From assembly GCA_000710935.1 (NCBI GenBank), contig BAYV01000004.1, positions 25,209 to 89,208 of the forward strand: 64,000 bases of DNA, given 5' to 3'. The translations under genes and the position numbers were made by a program. This document shows, piece after piece, positions 33,912 through 43,900 of the stretch (the first letter of the stretch is position 1; every line of letters begins with the position of its first letter). Under the pieces are notes generated by a model. That model did not search any database, was not told the DNA's origin, and saw only the letters and a program-made list of their open reading frames with translations. This DNA comes from Iodidimonas nitroreducens (lineage in GTDB: Bacteria; Pseudomonadota; Alphaproteobacteria; Sphingomonadales; Rhodothalassiaceae).

Positions 33912-34696
33912 GCCAAGCCATTTCCGCCGAACGCATCCTGATCAGCAATGATGATGGGATCCATGCCACGGGCTTGCGCTATCTCGAAGAGATCGCCCGG
34001 GAATTATCCGATGATGTGTGGGTTGTGGCTCCGGATTCCGAGCAATCGGGGGCGGGCCATTCCCTCACTTTAACCGAGCCTTTGCGCCTGCGCCAGATCG
34101 ATGAAAAGCGCTTTGCGGTGCGCGGCACCCCCACCGATAGCGTGATGCTGGCGGTTAATCATATCATGAAGGATCAGCGCCCAACCCTGTTATTATCCGG
34201 CATCAATCGCGGGGCCAATCTGGCCGAGGATGTCACCTATTCAGGGACTGTGGCCGCCGCGATGGAAGGCACTTTGGCGGGCATCCCCTCGATAGCCTTG
34301 AGCCAGGCCATCAAGCCGTTCCCCGAACCCACGAATTGGAGTGCGGCGCGCAGCTTTGGCCGCAAGATGATCGAAAAGGTGCTGGCCGAAGGTTGGCCTG
34401 CGGAAACGCTCATCAATATCAATTTTCCTTCCATCGATGCCGATGCGGTTCTGGGGGTGAAAATTGCCGAACAGGGCCAAAGGGATCTGGGGCATCTGAA
34501 GGTTGAGCAAAGAATGGATATGCGCGGGGTGCCCTATTACTGGTTCCGTTTATCAAGGGAACCGGGCCGCCCCGGACGCGAAACCGATCTGGGGCTGGTG
34601 CGCAGCGGCTGGATAGCGATCAGCCCCTTGCATCTCAATCTCACCCATCGCCCTACCTGCGAGGCTATGGGGCCTTTTATCGAGGAAACTTTCTGA
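33908..34696 (+). CDS. surE: 5'/3'-nucleotidase SurE
   Basis: A 262-residue phosphatase. The metal-binding start [15 protein letters not shown] and [16 protein letters not shown], then SGINRGANL, are SurE signatures. The enzyme dephosphorylates nucleoside monophosphates and short polyphosphate; it is linked to stationary-phase survival. It ends the tat-serS-surE operon. The pcm or nlpD genes that often follow in other bacteria are missing. Confidence 0.95.
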   Translation: MSQAISAERILISNDDGIHATGLRYLEEIARELSDDVWVVAPDSEQSGAGHSLTLTEPLRLRQIDEKRFAVRGTPTDSVMLAVNHIMKDQRPTLLLSGINRGANLAEDVTYSGTVAAAMEGTLAGIPSIALSQAIKPFPEPTNWSAARSFGRKMIEKVLAEGWPAETLININFPSIDADAVLGVKIAEQGQRDLGHLKVEQRMDMRGVPYYWFRLSREPGRPGRETDLGLVRSGWIAISPLHLNLTHRPTCEAMGPFIEETF

Positions 34697-34816
34697 AACG
34701 GATTTTTATAGAATTATCCACTGTTTGCCTGTGCTTGTGGCTGATGATCGCTGGACAAGCCAAGCCATTGGGGTAATGCTGTGGCCCTGATGGTGCATAA
34801 GGCTGGGGGGCAGATC

Positions 34817-35851
34817 ATGCTTCAAATAAAATGGCGGATGCGGATGATCAGCGGTGCGATTCTGGTCCTGCTGGGAAGCCTTTTGGCAGCGGGCCATCCT
34901 TCATCGGCGCAAACGCTGGTGGTGGGCAATAAATCTGCCGATACAGTCAGTTTCATCGATTTGAAAACTGGGATCATCAAGGCCACCCGTGCCTCGGGCC
35001 ATGGCCCCCATGAGGTGGCGATTTCGCCGGATGGGGCGATGGCGGCGGTGGTTGCCTATGGGTCGGCGGCCCGTCCGGGCCATACGGTCAGCCTTTATGA
35101 TGTGCCCACTGCCACCGCTTTGAAGGTGATCGATCTTACCCCCCATAGCCGCCCCCATGGGCTGGCTTTTTCGGCGGATGGCAGCCGCCTTTTGATCACC
35201 ACCGAGGGCAGTGGCGCTTTGATTGTGGTGAATATCGAAAGCGGCAAGGTGGTGCAAAGCATTGAAACCGGTCAGCAGGTCTCGCATATGCTGGCGGTGA
35301 GCGAAGATGGCACGCGGGCTTATGTGGCCAATATCGGCTCGGGGTCTTATTGCGTCATTGATCTGGTGGCGGGCACGGTTGTGCGCACGGTTTTATCCGG
35401 CCCGGAAAGCGAGGGCATCGCCCTTGGCCCTGATGAGAATGAGCTTTGGGTGTCCAGTCGAACGGATAACAGCGTTTCGATTTTCGATACGCAAACGCAT
35501 GAGGTTCTTGCCACCATCAAAACCGGGCGGATGCCGATCCGGGTGGCGGTGCATCCGGATGGCCGCCATGCCATCACCACCAATGCCCGGGATGGCACCA
35601 TCAGCCTGATCGATTATGCCACCCGCGCGGTGATTAAAACCATCGCCCTGCAATCGGCCAAAGGCGGGGAAACCGTGCCGGTTACGGCGATTTTCTCACC
35701 CGATGGTCAGCGGCTTTATGTGGCGATGACCAATGCATCGGAAATTGCGGTGATTGATGCCAAAAGCTGGCAACAAATCGGTCGCCTGCCTGCGGGCGAA
35801 GGATCGGATGGCCTGGGCTGGTCGCCCTTATCATTGAAAGTGGATGCATGA
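34817..35851 (+). CDS. Periplasmic YVTN-type beta-propeller protein
   Basis: About 344 residues from ATG 34817, after a GGGGGG ribosome site; GTG 34781 lies in frame but gives a poor signal. A signal peptide ends near PSSAQT. Blade repeats of the YVTN/NHL-like type recur, e.g. VVGNKSADTVSFIDLKTG, HEVAISPDGAMAAVV, RAYVANIGSGSYCVIDL, ELWVSSRTDNSVSIFD, LYVAMTNASEIAVID, giving about seven blades. These proteins are of unknown or varied function, often linked to redox or surface processes. Its stop overlaps the start of the penicillin-acylase gene (ATGA), so both act in the same compartment from one operon. Confidence 0.88.
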   Translation: MLQIKWRMRMISGAILVLLGSLLAAGHPSSAQTLVVGNKSADTVSFIDLKTGIIKATRASGHGPHEVAISPDGAMAAVVAYGSAARPGHTVSLYDVPTATALKVIDLTPHSRPHGLAFSADGSRLLITTEGSGALIVVNIESGKVVQSIETGQQVSHMLAVSEDGTRAYVANIGSGSYCVIDLVAGTVVRTVLSGPESEGIALGPDENELWVSSRTDNSVSIFDTQTHEVLATIKTGRMPIRVAVHPDGRHAITTNARDGTISLIDYATRAVIKTIALQSAKGGETVPVTAIFSPDGQRLYVAMTNASEIAVIDAKSWQQIGRLPAGEGSDGLGWSPLSLKVDA

Positions 35852-38019
35852 AGGCGATGATAGGGCAAAAAGCCCGGCGCATTCTGGTCGTCGTGACCCT
35901 TCTTGGGCTTGTGGTTTTATCAGGGCTTTTGATCCTCAGCTATCAGCCGGGCGGTGATTTTGATGCGGCGGCCGCTAAAAAAGTGGCCCAAAGCTATGAT
36001 GCTGACATCATCCGGGATGATTTCGGGGTACCAAGTATCAAAGGCCCCCGTGATGCCGATGTGGCTTTTGGTTTGGGCTATGCCCATGCGCAAGATGATT
36101 GGGAAACCATCGAGACCGTTTTGCTGATGGCGCGGGGTGCTTTGGCCCTGCGCGATGGGGCAGCGGCGGCACCCAGCGATTATCTGGTTCGGTTACTGCG
36201 GGTGGATGAAACAGTGGCGGCCGGATATGAACGCGATCTGTCGCCTGCCATCCGGGCCGTTGTTGAAGCCTATGCTGCGGGCATCAATGCCTATGCCGCC
36301 GATCATCCCGGTCGCTTCAGTTCCTATGCCCTGCCGGCCAGCGGGCGGGATGTGGTGGCGGGTTTCGTGTTTCGCGCGCCTTTTTTCTATGGCCTTGAAG
36401 GGATCATTAAAGACGCGATGCGCGCGGATGCAGGCACAGCCGGGGGCGAGAAGATATCGGCGCTCAATCGATCCTTACAGCAGGTTCTCCATCTTACGGG
36501 TGGGGTGCATCTGGGCTCCAATGCCTTTGCGGTGGCGCCTTCGCGCAGCAGTGATGGCAAAACCCGGCTGATGATCAATTCCCATCAGCCCTATACCGGC
36601 CCGGTGGCATGGTATGAAGCGCGGCTGCAATCGGGCGAAGGCTGGGCAAGCGCGGGGGCGCTGTTTCCCGGATCGCCGGTGATTTTGGTGGGCCATAATC
36701 GCGATCTGGGCTGGGCGCATACGGTGAATGAGCCTGATCTGGTCGATTTCTATCAGCTTGAGGTCGATGATCCCGAAGACCCCACGGCCTATCGCTATGA
36801 TGGCGGCTGGCGTGATTTCGAGCGTGGCACGGCCCGCATCCCGGTGCATCTGTGGGGGCCTTTTGCCTGGACCGTGAAGCGCCCTTTATTATGGAGCGTG
36901 CATGGCCCGGTTCTGGAAACGCCATCGGGTTTTAAGGCGATGGCCTATGCCGGGGCGGGGGATGTGCGGGCGGTAGAACAATGGTACCGCATGAATAAGG
37001 CTGGCAGCATGGATCAATGGATGGATGCCATGGCCATGCAGGCGGTGCCCAGCCTCAATACGGTTTATGCGGATCGTGCGGGCAATATCGCCTTCATCTA
37101 TAATGCCGCAATTCCTGATCGCAAACCCGGCCCGGATTATAGCAAAATCCTGCCCGGTGATGATCCCGATCTGCTTTGGCGGGGCCGCTTGCCTTTTGCC
37201 GCGGTGCCCAAATTGATCAACCCCGATGCGGGCTATCTGATCAGCGCCAATGGCACGCCTTTGCGCGCCACGGCGGGGGAAAATGATCTGGGCCGCAATG
37301 CCATCCCCCCCACTTTGACGGTGGAGAAGCATCTCACCAATCGGGCTTTGCGCGCGCTCGCCCTGTTCGATGCCGATCCGGCGATCAGCCATGAAGATAT
37401 TCTGCGCATCAAATATGATCAAAGCTATGCCCCCACGTCGAATATGGTTCGCTTTGTCAAATATATCGAACGCCTTGATTTTCGGGATGATCCCTTCATG
37501 GCCAAGGCTCAGGATGTTGTGCTATCATGGGATAATACGGCCGAGCCTGAAAGTACGGCGGCGGCTCTGATCATTCTCAGCACCCTCAAAGCCATCCATG
37601 GCTTTGCATTCAATGGCTGGGATATGGACCCGGCTTTGGCCTTGCGGCAAACGGCGGATGAACTGATCGCCCATCATGGCGGGCTGCAGGTGCCTTGGGG
37701 CGCTATCAACAAGATCCGCCGTGGGTCGCAGAGGATGACGCTGGGCGGTGGGCCGGATGCTTTGCGGGCGGTGTATGGCGGGCGATCCCTTGGTGAGGAT
37801 GGCACATTGGATGCGATGGCGGGCGATAGCTATATTCAGCTTGTGGAATGGGATCAGGAAGGGGCTGTGCGCTCTTTTTCGGTGCATCAATTCGGGTCTG
37901 CGACCCTTGATCAGGGGTCGCCCCATTATGCCGATCAGCTCCCCATTTTTGTGGCGGAAAGATTTCGGCCCGATGTCTTTCAATTCGAGCCCCACTTTAG
38001 CGATGGATCAATGAATTAA
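35848..38019 (+). CDS. Penicillin acylase family protein (Ntn hydrolase precursor)
   Basis: A 723-residue precursor. A signal anchor lies near residues 10-33. The alpha-chain region contains DVAFGLGYAHAQDDWETIE and the Ntn nucleophile is S224 in HLGSNAFAV, the expected N-terminus of the beta chain after autocatalytic cleavage. The following NSHQPYTGPVAWYEARL and GNIAFIYNAA blocks fit the family. Members cleave amide bonds of penicillins, acyl-homoserine lactones or cyclic lipopeptides. Coupling to the YVTN protein and to the small unknown protein at 38019 suggests one functional unit; quorum quenching is one possible activity but cannot be shown. Confidence 0.92.
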   Translation: MKAMIGQKARRILVVVTLLGLVVLSGLLILSYQPGGDFDAAAAKKVAQSYDADIIRDDFGVPSIKGPRDADVAFGLGYAHAQDDWETIETVLLMARGALALRDGAAAAPSDYLVRLLRVDETVAAGYERDLSPAIRAVVEAYAAGINAYAADHPGRFSSYALPASGRDVVAGFVFRAPFFYGLEGIIKDAMRADAGTAGGEKISALNRSLQQVLHLTGGVHLGSNAFAVAPSRSSDGKTRLMINSHQPYTGPVAWYEARLQSGEGWASAGALFPGSPVILVGHNRDLGWAHTVNEPDLVDFYQLEVDDPEDPTAYRYDGGWRDFERGTARIPVHLWGPFAWTVKRPLLWSVHGPVLETPSGFKAMAYAGAGDVRAVEQWYRMNKAGSMDQWMDAMAMQAVPSLNTVYADRAGNIAFIYNAAIPDRKPGPDYSKILPGDDPDLLWRGRLPFAAVPKLINPDAGYLISANGTPLRATAGENDLGRNAIPPTLTVEKHLTNRALRALALFDADPAISHEDILRIKYDQSYAPTSNMVRFVKYIERLDFRDDPFMAKAQDVVLSWDNTAEPESTAAALIILSTLKAIHGFAFNGWDMDPALALRQTADELIAHHGGLQVPWGAINKIRRGSQRMTLGGGPDALRAVYGGRSLGEDGTLDAMAGDSYIQLVEWDQEGAVRSFSVHQFGSATLDQGSPHYADQLPIFVAERFRPDVFQFEPHFSDGSMN

Positions 38020-38528
38020 TGGCAGATCATGAAGGCAGCGGACAGGACCCGGTTCCGACATCCGTGGCCAGCATTCTGGCCGGGCCGGGATTGATCCGTC
38101 AGCCCGCCGTGATCGCTGATCATTTGGATGGCGTGGTTCAGGAGATCGTCACCTCATTGGAGGCCGTGGCCAATTGCCCATCACCGGCTTTCGATCTGCC
38201 TCAGGGTTTGGATGATGCCATGCGCCTTGCCCGCTTTTGCGAGGCCTTGGGGGCCATGGGGCCGCCGATCATGGCCGATTATGCCGCCCAATATGCCGCC
38301 ATCAGCCGCGCCCAACGCTTTCCGCCCGATGCCCATGAAGCGCTTTTCATGGAAAGGGCGATGGTGCTGATTGATTATTTTGTGGAATTGGCGCAGGTCC
38401 ATGGGGTGGCTTTTGCCTCCCGGGTCGGGCAGATCCCTCCGCCAGTTGTGGAAAAAACCCTGTCATCTTTGCGCTTTGGCCTTTTAAGGGCGCGCGATGA
38501 TGCCTGGGCGGCGATCCTGCGGTCCTGA
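38019..38528 (+). CDS. Hypothetical alpha-helical protein, third gene of the acylase operon
   Basis: A 169-residue protein with no recognised domain. ATG 38019 shares its first base with the TAA of the acylase gene, indicating coupling. No signal peptide is visible and most of the sequence is predicted helical, with aliphatic and Ala-rich stretches (DAMRLARFCEALGAMG, MERAMVLIDYFVELAQ). It is likely cytoplasmic although its operon partners are exported. It converges with moaB eight bases further on. Confidence 0.75.
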   Translation: MADHEGSGQDPVPTSVASILAGPGLIRQPAVIADHLDGVVQEIVTSLEAVANCPSPAFDLPQGLDDAMRLARFCEALGAMGPPIMADYAAQYAAISRAQRFPPDAHEALFMERAMVLIDYFVELAQVHGVAFASRVGQIPPPVVEKTLSSLRFGLLRARDDAWAAILRS

Positions 38529-38536
38529 AAGCCGGT

Positions 38537-39067
38537 TCAGCGTTCCTGCAGGCGGGGCATCAATTCCACGAAATTGCACGGGCGAAAGCGATGATCCAAT
38601 TGATCGCGCAGGATTTTATCCCAGCCATCGCGGCACGCCCCCGTGGAGCCGGGCAGGGCAAATAAATAGGTGCCCCGGCAAACCCCGGCGGTGGCCCGTG
38701 ATTGAATGGTTGAAGTGCCGATCAGTTGATAGCTCAGCATCCGAAACAGTTCGCCAAAGCCGGGGATGGCTTTTTCATAAAGGGCTTCAAAAGCTTCCGG
38801 CGTCACATCGCGGCCGGTGACCCCCGTGCCGCCGGTGGCGATGATCACATCCACATCACCGGCATCAATCCACTGGTTGAGTTGCTTTTGAATGCGGGCG
38901 ATTTCATCGGCACAGATCGCCCGCCCGGCCAGCCGATGGCCTGCGCTTTGTAATCGCTCGACCAAAAGATCACCCGAACCATCGGTTTCAGGGGTGCGGC
39001 TGTCTGAAATGGTCAAAACAGCGATGGAAACGGGGATGAAGGGGCGGCTTTCGTCAATTCCGGGCAT
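38537..39067 (-). CDS. moaB: Molybdenum cofactor biosynthesis protein MoaB
   Basis: A 176-residue MoaB/MogA-fold protein. [19 protein letters not shown], the MPT-binding [11 protein letters not shown], and [13 protein letters not shown] are diagnostic. MoaB-type proteins adenylylate molybdopterin before molybdate insertion. It overlaps the upstream lytic transglycosylase gene by 14 bases on the same strand, a pairing also seen in other Alphaproteobacteria. Confidence 0.94.
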   Translation of the reverse strand: MPGIDESRPFIPVSIAVLTISDSRTPETDGSGDLLVERLQSAGHRLAGRAICADEIARIQKQLNQWIDAGDVDVIIATGGTGVTGRDVTPEAFEALYEKAIPGFGELFRMLSYQLIGTSTIQSRATAGVCRGTYLFALPGSTGACRDGWDKILRDQLDHRFRPCNFVELMPRLQER

Positions 39068-40955
39068 AGTGGGTGCTTTCTTCTCTTGGGGTCATATCTT
39101 TGGATTGCCCGGCGCTTTCGGCGGCAAGCCGATCATCGAGCCGTTCCAAAAGCGGCCAGGCCCCGGATGCCACCGCATCAAGGCCGGGGGTGGGCTGGCC
39201 TAATTGCATCCGATAAAGCCACAGATTGGCAGCGATTCGCCCGATATAATCGCGGGTTTCCCGTGATGGCAGGGATTCGATGAACAGCAAGGGATCATTT
39301 TTATAATCGATGCTTTGGCGCCAGCGCGCCAGATTGCCCGGACCGGCATTATAGGCCCCCGCCAGCATGAACAGATTGCCTTCCACCACCGGCAGACTTG
39401 CCAGATGCTCAATATATTGCTGGCCCAAAGCCATATTGAAATCCGGGTCATAAAGGCGGCTTTGCTGCCAGCGCAAAGAGGCATCGCCGGAAATGAAACT
39501 GGCCGTGGCGGGCATCACCTGCATCAGCCCCGAAGCCCCCATGCCGGATCGGGCGCGGATGGAAAATTGCGATTCCTGACGCATGATGGCAAAAATCAGA
39601 GCGCGATCGATGCTGAAGCCGCCATCGGGGGTCCAATCGGGCAGGGGATAATGCAAGGCAAGGGATAGATCCGCATCCCCGAGCGCCCGGGCCACCCGCA
39701 ATTGGCTGGCCGGCAGGCCCAAATGGGCTGCCAAAGCCGCCAAGGCGGGCCAATCTGTGCGATCCGTGCGGCCCAGAACGGCGCGCATTTCTTCATCGGC
39801 TTTTTGGCTTTCCCCGATCTGTGCGAGCGCGATGGCGCGCCGGATGGCGGGATTTTTGCCATCATTGGCCAAAAATTGAGCGGGCAAAACAGGTGCGTCC
39901 CAATTTTGCGGCGGGCGCATTCCCAATTGCCTTTGGGCGATCAACCCATAAAAGCTTTCGCCATTTTGGGCTGCCAAGTGCAGATAGCGGCTCACATCTT
40001 CGGGCTTGCCGCACAAAAATGAAGACCGTGCGGCCCAATAGGCCCCCCCGGCCCGCCGCCAAGCCCCCATCATAGGGGATTGGGCCAGACCGGAAAAAAG
40101 CTGGGTGGCCGCAGCGCAATCACCTAGGCGGAAGGCGGCGAGCCCCCCATACCAGCGCGCATCGCCGGAAAATTCAGGTGAAATCGCTATGGCGCGCAAG
40201 GCGAAAAGCCGGGCTTTGTGATCAAGACCTTCAAAAAAATAGGCAAAAGCCACATCGCCCAAGGCCCCGGCTTCTTCGGAGGGGGTGAGAAGATGCAGGC
40301 GCTCGATCGCCCAATAGCGCTTTTCGGCGCGATCTCCATTGCGACGACGTTTTTCCCGGGCGATCTGCTTCAACGCTTCTTTCACCTGCCACAGTTCATC
40401 ATCGGAACGGCGGGGCGGCGGGGGGGGCGCTTCGCGCTTTTGGGCAGCCCCCCAGAGTCCTTTGATCGGCAGGGGTTTGGGCGGCGGGGCGGCTTTTCCC
40501 TGACGTTTTTTGGCGAGGGCATAAAGCCTTTGAGCCCCGGGGTGATCACGATAGTTGATCAGCCAGTCTTTCAATTCCTGATAGCGTGATCGATAGGCGG
40601 TGGGGTGCATATAGCGTTGATAGAGCACATGGCCCATCAGCAAAGGATCATCGAGATCGCGGATGATGGCATCGGCTTTTTTCCATGCGCCATCGGCTTG
40701 CAAAGCAAAAATCCGGCGATAGCGCGCCTGATCATCGGGAGATAAAATGGGGGGGATGCGGATTGCGGTGGCAGCAGGCTTGGCTTCATCAGAAAGGGCA
40801 GAAGAGGCGGCTGTGGGGCTTTTATTTTCAACCCCATCATCAGCCAGCAGGGATGAAGGGGAAAAACACAGCATTATCAACGCCGCGATGAGGCCCCATT
40901 GTCCCAGCCTATGGTGCTTGCGATCCAGTGCGTTCATCGCGGGTGCGAGCCTCAT
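39054..40955 (-). CDS. Soluble lytic murein transglycosylase (Slt70-like)
   Basis: About 633 residues from ATG 40955, which overlaps the TGA of the uracil-DNA glycosylase gene; ATG 40937 (MNALDRKH) is an alternative. A hydrophobic signal follows ([10 protein letters not shown]). A long helical superhelix precedes the C-terminal catalytic domain, in which IMRQESQFS carries the catalytic Glu, [13 protein letters not shown] follows and [12 protein letters not shown] closes the site, as in family 1 lytic transglycosylases. It cleaves peptidoglycan with formation of 1,6-anhydroMurNAc, whose products feed NagZ encoded 12 kb away. Confidence 0.93.
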   Translation of the reverse strand: MRLAPAMNALDRKHHRLGQWGLIAALIMLCFSPSSLLADDGVENKSPTAASSALSDEAKPAATAIRIPPILSPDDQARYRRIFALQADGAWKKADAIIRDLDDPLLMGHVLYQRYMHPTAYRSRYQELKDWLINYRDHPGAQRLYALAKKRQGKAAPPPKPLPIKGLWGAAQKREAPPPPPRRSDDELWQVKEALKQIAREKRRRNGDRAEKRYWAIERLHLLTPSEEAGALGDVAFAYFFEGLDHKARLFALRAIAISPEFSGDARWYGGLAAFRLGDCAAATQLFSGLAQSPMMGAWRRAGGAYWAARSSFLCGKPEDVSRYLHLAAQNGESFYGLIAQRQLGMRPPQNWDAPVLPAQFLANDGKNPAIRRAIALAQIGESQKADEEMRAVLGRTDRTDWPALAALAAHLGLPASQLRVARALGDADLSLALHYPLPDWTPDGGFSIDRALIFAIMRQESQFSIRARSGMGASGLMQVMPATASFISGDASLRWQQSRLYDPDFNMALGQQYIEHLASLPVVEGNLFMLAGAYNAGPGNLARWRQSIDYKNDPLLFIESLPSRETRDYIGRIAANLWLYRMQLGQPTPGLDAVASGAWPLLERLDDRLAAESAGQSKDMTPREESTHYARN

Positions 40956-41875
40956 TCGTCCGGCCCATTGAGGGGGGCGTGATTTTTTTCCAGATGCAGG
41001 CGAAGCGATAATAAATCCGCCCAAGCGTCGGCTTTCAATCTCGGTTGTTTCAAAAGCATATCGGGGGGCCAGCTTGTGAGCATGGCGAGATCTTTTTGGC
41101 TATTTTCCGGGCTATTATCGGGGCCATTTTCGGGTGAAAAAAGCGCATGCGAAAGCTTTTGCCAGCGCCCGCGCAGCTTTGTGATCGTGCGATGATTGTG
41201 CGAAAGGGCCGACGCCACAACCCCGCCAAGACAAAGCACGATCTGCGGTTCCACAAGGGCGATATGACGCCACAAAAAGGGCAGGCAATGGGCGATTTCC
41301 TTTTCATTGGGGGCGCGATTGCCCGGCGGACGCCACGGCACCAGCATAGCCAGATGCACATCGGTCTGGCGCGATAGGCCAATGGCGGCCAGCATCTGAT
41401 CAAGCAACTGACCGCCCGGCCCGGAAAAGGGAATGCCGGATCGATCATCCTCGGCCCCGGGGGCATCGCCGATCACCATCAGCCAGGCTTTTGGGGGGCC
41501 ATCGGCAAAAACCAACGACATCGCCGTGCGCTTCAGGGCGCAGCCTTCATAGCTGGCAAGGGCGGTTTCAAGCGCGCCTAAATTGGCCGCCCCCAAAGCC
41601 GCGCTTTGGGCCTCGTCGATCACAAGGGCGGGGGGTTGCCCTGCGGACATTGTTGCCCCGGATGGCCTTGGCGCTGGGCGTGCATCTTCAGGGGGCCGCA
41701 TATGCCGCGCAATTTCGCTTGCGTGGTGACTTTCGAGGCTGGCGGCAAAGCGATCAATGGGCTGATCTGCGCTGATGTCATCGATACCCGCCTCAAGATA
41801 CCATGACAGCAAAGCGCTGAGTTCAGCGCGGCTTTTCATGCTTTGAAGATCGGATGTCGGATGATGAGACGGCAT
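40952..41875 (-). CDS. Uracil-DNA glycosylase family protein with reduced Fe-S ligand set
   Basis: About 307 residues; ATG 41875 is chosen, with TTG 41896 and ATG 41839 as alternatives. The core follows family 4/5 enzymes: MVIGDAPGAEDDRSG (motif 1), IPFSGPGGQLLDQML, WRPPGNRAPNEKEI and the LCLGGVVASALS block. Family 4 has four Fe-S cysteines; here the first CxxC pair reads YEGC (one Cys) and the KCRPPGNR cysteine reads PWRPPGNR, while the later cysteine is kept (AHCLPFLW). An N-terminal helical extension of about 120 residues precedes the core. It should excise uracil from DNA. It is cotranscribed with slt and moaB. Confidence 0.85.
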   Translation of the reverse strand: MPSHHPTSDLQSMKSRAELSALLSWYLEAGIDDISADQPIDRFAASLESHHASEIARHMRPPEDARPAPRPSGATMSAGQPPALVIDEAQSAALGAANLGALETALASYEGCALKRTAMSLVFADGPPKAWLMVIGDAPGAEDDRSGIPFSGPGGQLLDQMLAAIGLSRQTDVHLAMLVPWRPPGNRAPNEKEIAHCLPFLWRHIALVEPQIVLCLGGVVASALSHNHRTITKLRGRWQKLSHALFSPENGPDNSPENSQKDLAMLTSWPPDMLLKQPRLKADAWADLLSLRLHLEKNHAPLNGPDE

Positions 41876-42108
41876 TGTGTGGAGGAAATCTTTCAAATGA
41901 TCATGAAGGTATTTTTGACATGATGGCGTTTATGGCATTTTTCTCAATAAAATTCGATCACGAAAGGGGCGATCATGATAGAAACGAACCTATCCTATTT
42001 GACCGGCTGTCATTGATGCGGGCATAAGCTATAAAAGCATCTGTGCTGGTTCTGAAATAAATTGCGGGCCTTGTGGATCTTATGGCTGACGGAGAAAAGG
42101 ACGAGGAT

Positions 42109-43794
42109 ATGGAACGCGACGCCATGGAATTTGATATCGTGATCGTGGGTGCGGGCCCGGCCGGGCTTGCGGCAGCGATCAGATTGCGACAACAGGCGGA
42201 AAAAGACGGGCGCGAGCTGAGCGTGTGCGTTCTGGAAAAAGGCTCGGAAGTGGGCGCCCATATCCTGTCGGGGGCCGTGGTTGATCCCATTGCTCTTGAT
42301 GAATTGATCCCCGATTGGCGGGAGAGCGATTGCCCTTTGCGCCTGGAGGTGAGCTCTAATCATCACTGGATCTTGCGCGAATCCGGCAAGCTATCCATTC
42401 CCCATGCGCTTTTACCGCCCTTGATGAACAATAAAGGCTGCTATACGGGCAGTCTGGGCAATCTGTGTCGCTGGCTGGCCGAACGGGCCGAAGCTTTGGG
42501 CGTTGAAATCTATCCCGGCTTTGCGGTCGCCGAAGTGCTTTATGATGATAAGGGCGCCGTGCGCGGGGTGGCCACGGGCGATATGGGTGTGGCCCGGGAT
42601 GGCAGCCATAAGGAAAGCTATCAGCCCGGCATGGAATTGCATGCCCGCTATACTTTTTTTGCCGAAGGCGTGCGCGGATCGCTGACCAAGGGATTGTTTG
42701 AAAAATACGATCTGCGCAAGGATTGCGAGCCTCAGACCTATGCCATCGGGATCAAGGAGCTATGGGAAATCGAGCCGGATAAGCATGAACCGGGCAAGGT
42801 GATCCATACGCAGGGCTGGCCGCTCAGCGATGTGGCCGGCGGCGGGTTCATTTATCATCAGGACGATCATCAACTGGCCATCGGCTTTGTTGTTGCCCTC
42901 GATTATAAAAATCCGTGGCTTTATCCTTTCGAGGAAATGCAGCGCTGGAAACAGCATCCCGCCATCCGCCCCCTGCTGGAAGGGGGACGGCGTATTTCCT
43001 ATGGCGCCCGGGCGATCAATGAAGGGGGGCTGCAATCCATCCCCCGCCTTGTTTTTCCCGGCGGGGCGCTGATCGGCTGTTCGGCGGGCTTTGTCAATGT
43101 GCCGCGCATCAAGGGATCGCATAGCGCCATGAAAAGCGGGATGCTGGCGGCCGATGCGGCCTATGCAGCGCTTGCTGATGAGTCTGTGGCTGATGGGGTG
43201 GCGGCTGATGAGGCAACAGCAGGCAAAATGCTGACTGCCTATCCCGAAGCCCTGAAGCAATCATGGATCTGGAAGGATCTGCATCAGGTGCGCAATGCCC
43301 GCCCGGCCCTGCATAAATTCGGGGTGACTTTGGGAACGCTTTATTCCGGCCTTGATTTATGGCTCAACAGCATCGGCCTTGGGTTTCTCGTCCCCTGGAC
43401 CTTCAAGCAGCAGGCCGATCATAGCGCCACGGAAAAAGCGGCTGATCATCAAAAGATCCATTATCCCAAACCCGATGGGGTGATCAGCTTTGATCGCTTG
43501 TCCTCGGTTTTTTTATCCAATACCAATCACGAGGAAGATCAGCCCGTGCATTTGCAGTTGAAAGATCCTGATGTGCCCATCAAGATCAATCTGCCGCTTT
43601 ATGAAGCCCCGGAACAAAGATATTGTCCGGCAGGGGTTTATGAAATCATTGGCCGGGAAGAGGGGCAGGCGCGCCTGCAGATCAATGCGCAAAATTGCGT
43701 TCATTGCAAAAGCTGCGATATCAAGGACCCCACACAAAATATCAATTGGGTGGTGCCAGAGGGTGGCGGCGGGCCAAATTATCCCAATATGTAG
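42109..43794 (+). CDS. Electron transfer flavoprotein-ubiquinone oxidoreductase
   Basis: About 561 residues from ATG 42109, after GGAGAAAAGG; ATG 42082 is also in frame. The FAD site is DIVIVGAGPAGLAAAIRL at the N-terminus. The ubiquinone/membrane-associated middle region includes GGRRISYGARAINEGG. The C-terminal 4Fe-4S domain has RYCPAGVYE and NCVHCKSCDIKDPTQNINW, with the cysteine set expected. It transfers electrons from ETF, loaded by acyl-CoA dehydrogenases, to ubiquinone at the inner membrane. The divergent neighbour is the uracil-DNA glycosylase. Confidence 0.96.
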   Translation: MERDAMEFDIVIVGAGPAGLAAAIRLRQQAEKDGRELSVCVLEKGSEVGAHILSGAVVDPIALDELIPDWRESDCPLRLEVSSNHHWILRESGKLSIPHALLPPLMNNKGCYTGSLGNLCRWLAERAEALGVEIYPGFAVAEVLYDDKGAVRGVATGDMGVARDGSHKESYQPGMELHARYTFFAEGVRGSLTKGLFEKYDLRKDCEPQTYAIGIKELWEIEPDKHEPGKVIHTQGWPLSDVAGGGFIYHQDDHQLAIGFVVALDYKNPWLYPFEEMQRWKQHPAIRPLLEGGRRISYGARAINEGGLQSIPRLVFPGGALIGCSAGFVNVPRIKGSHSAMKSGMLAADAAYAALADESVADGVAADEATAGKMLTAYPEALKQSWIWKDLHQVRNARPALHKFGVTLGTLYSGLDLWLNSIGLGFLVPWTFKQQADHSATEKAADHQKIHYPKPDGVISFDRLSSVFLSNTNHEEDQPVHLQLKDPDVPIKINLPLYEAPEQRYCPAGVYEIIGREEGQARLQINAQNCVHCKSCDIKDPTQNINWVVPEGGGGPNYPNM

Positions 43795-43900
43795 GCTTGC
43801 CATGATGGTGGCAGGGCAGAATGCGCCAATCGGGTACAATAAAATGTGCCATTGCTGTGGATTGTGCTGTGGACTGATGATCCTGATCGGAGAGATGTGA

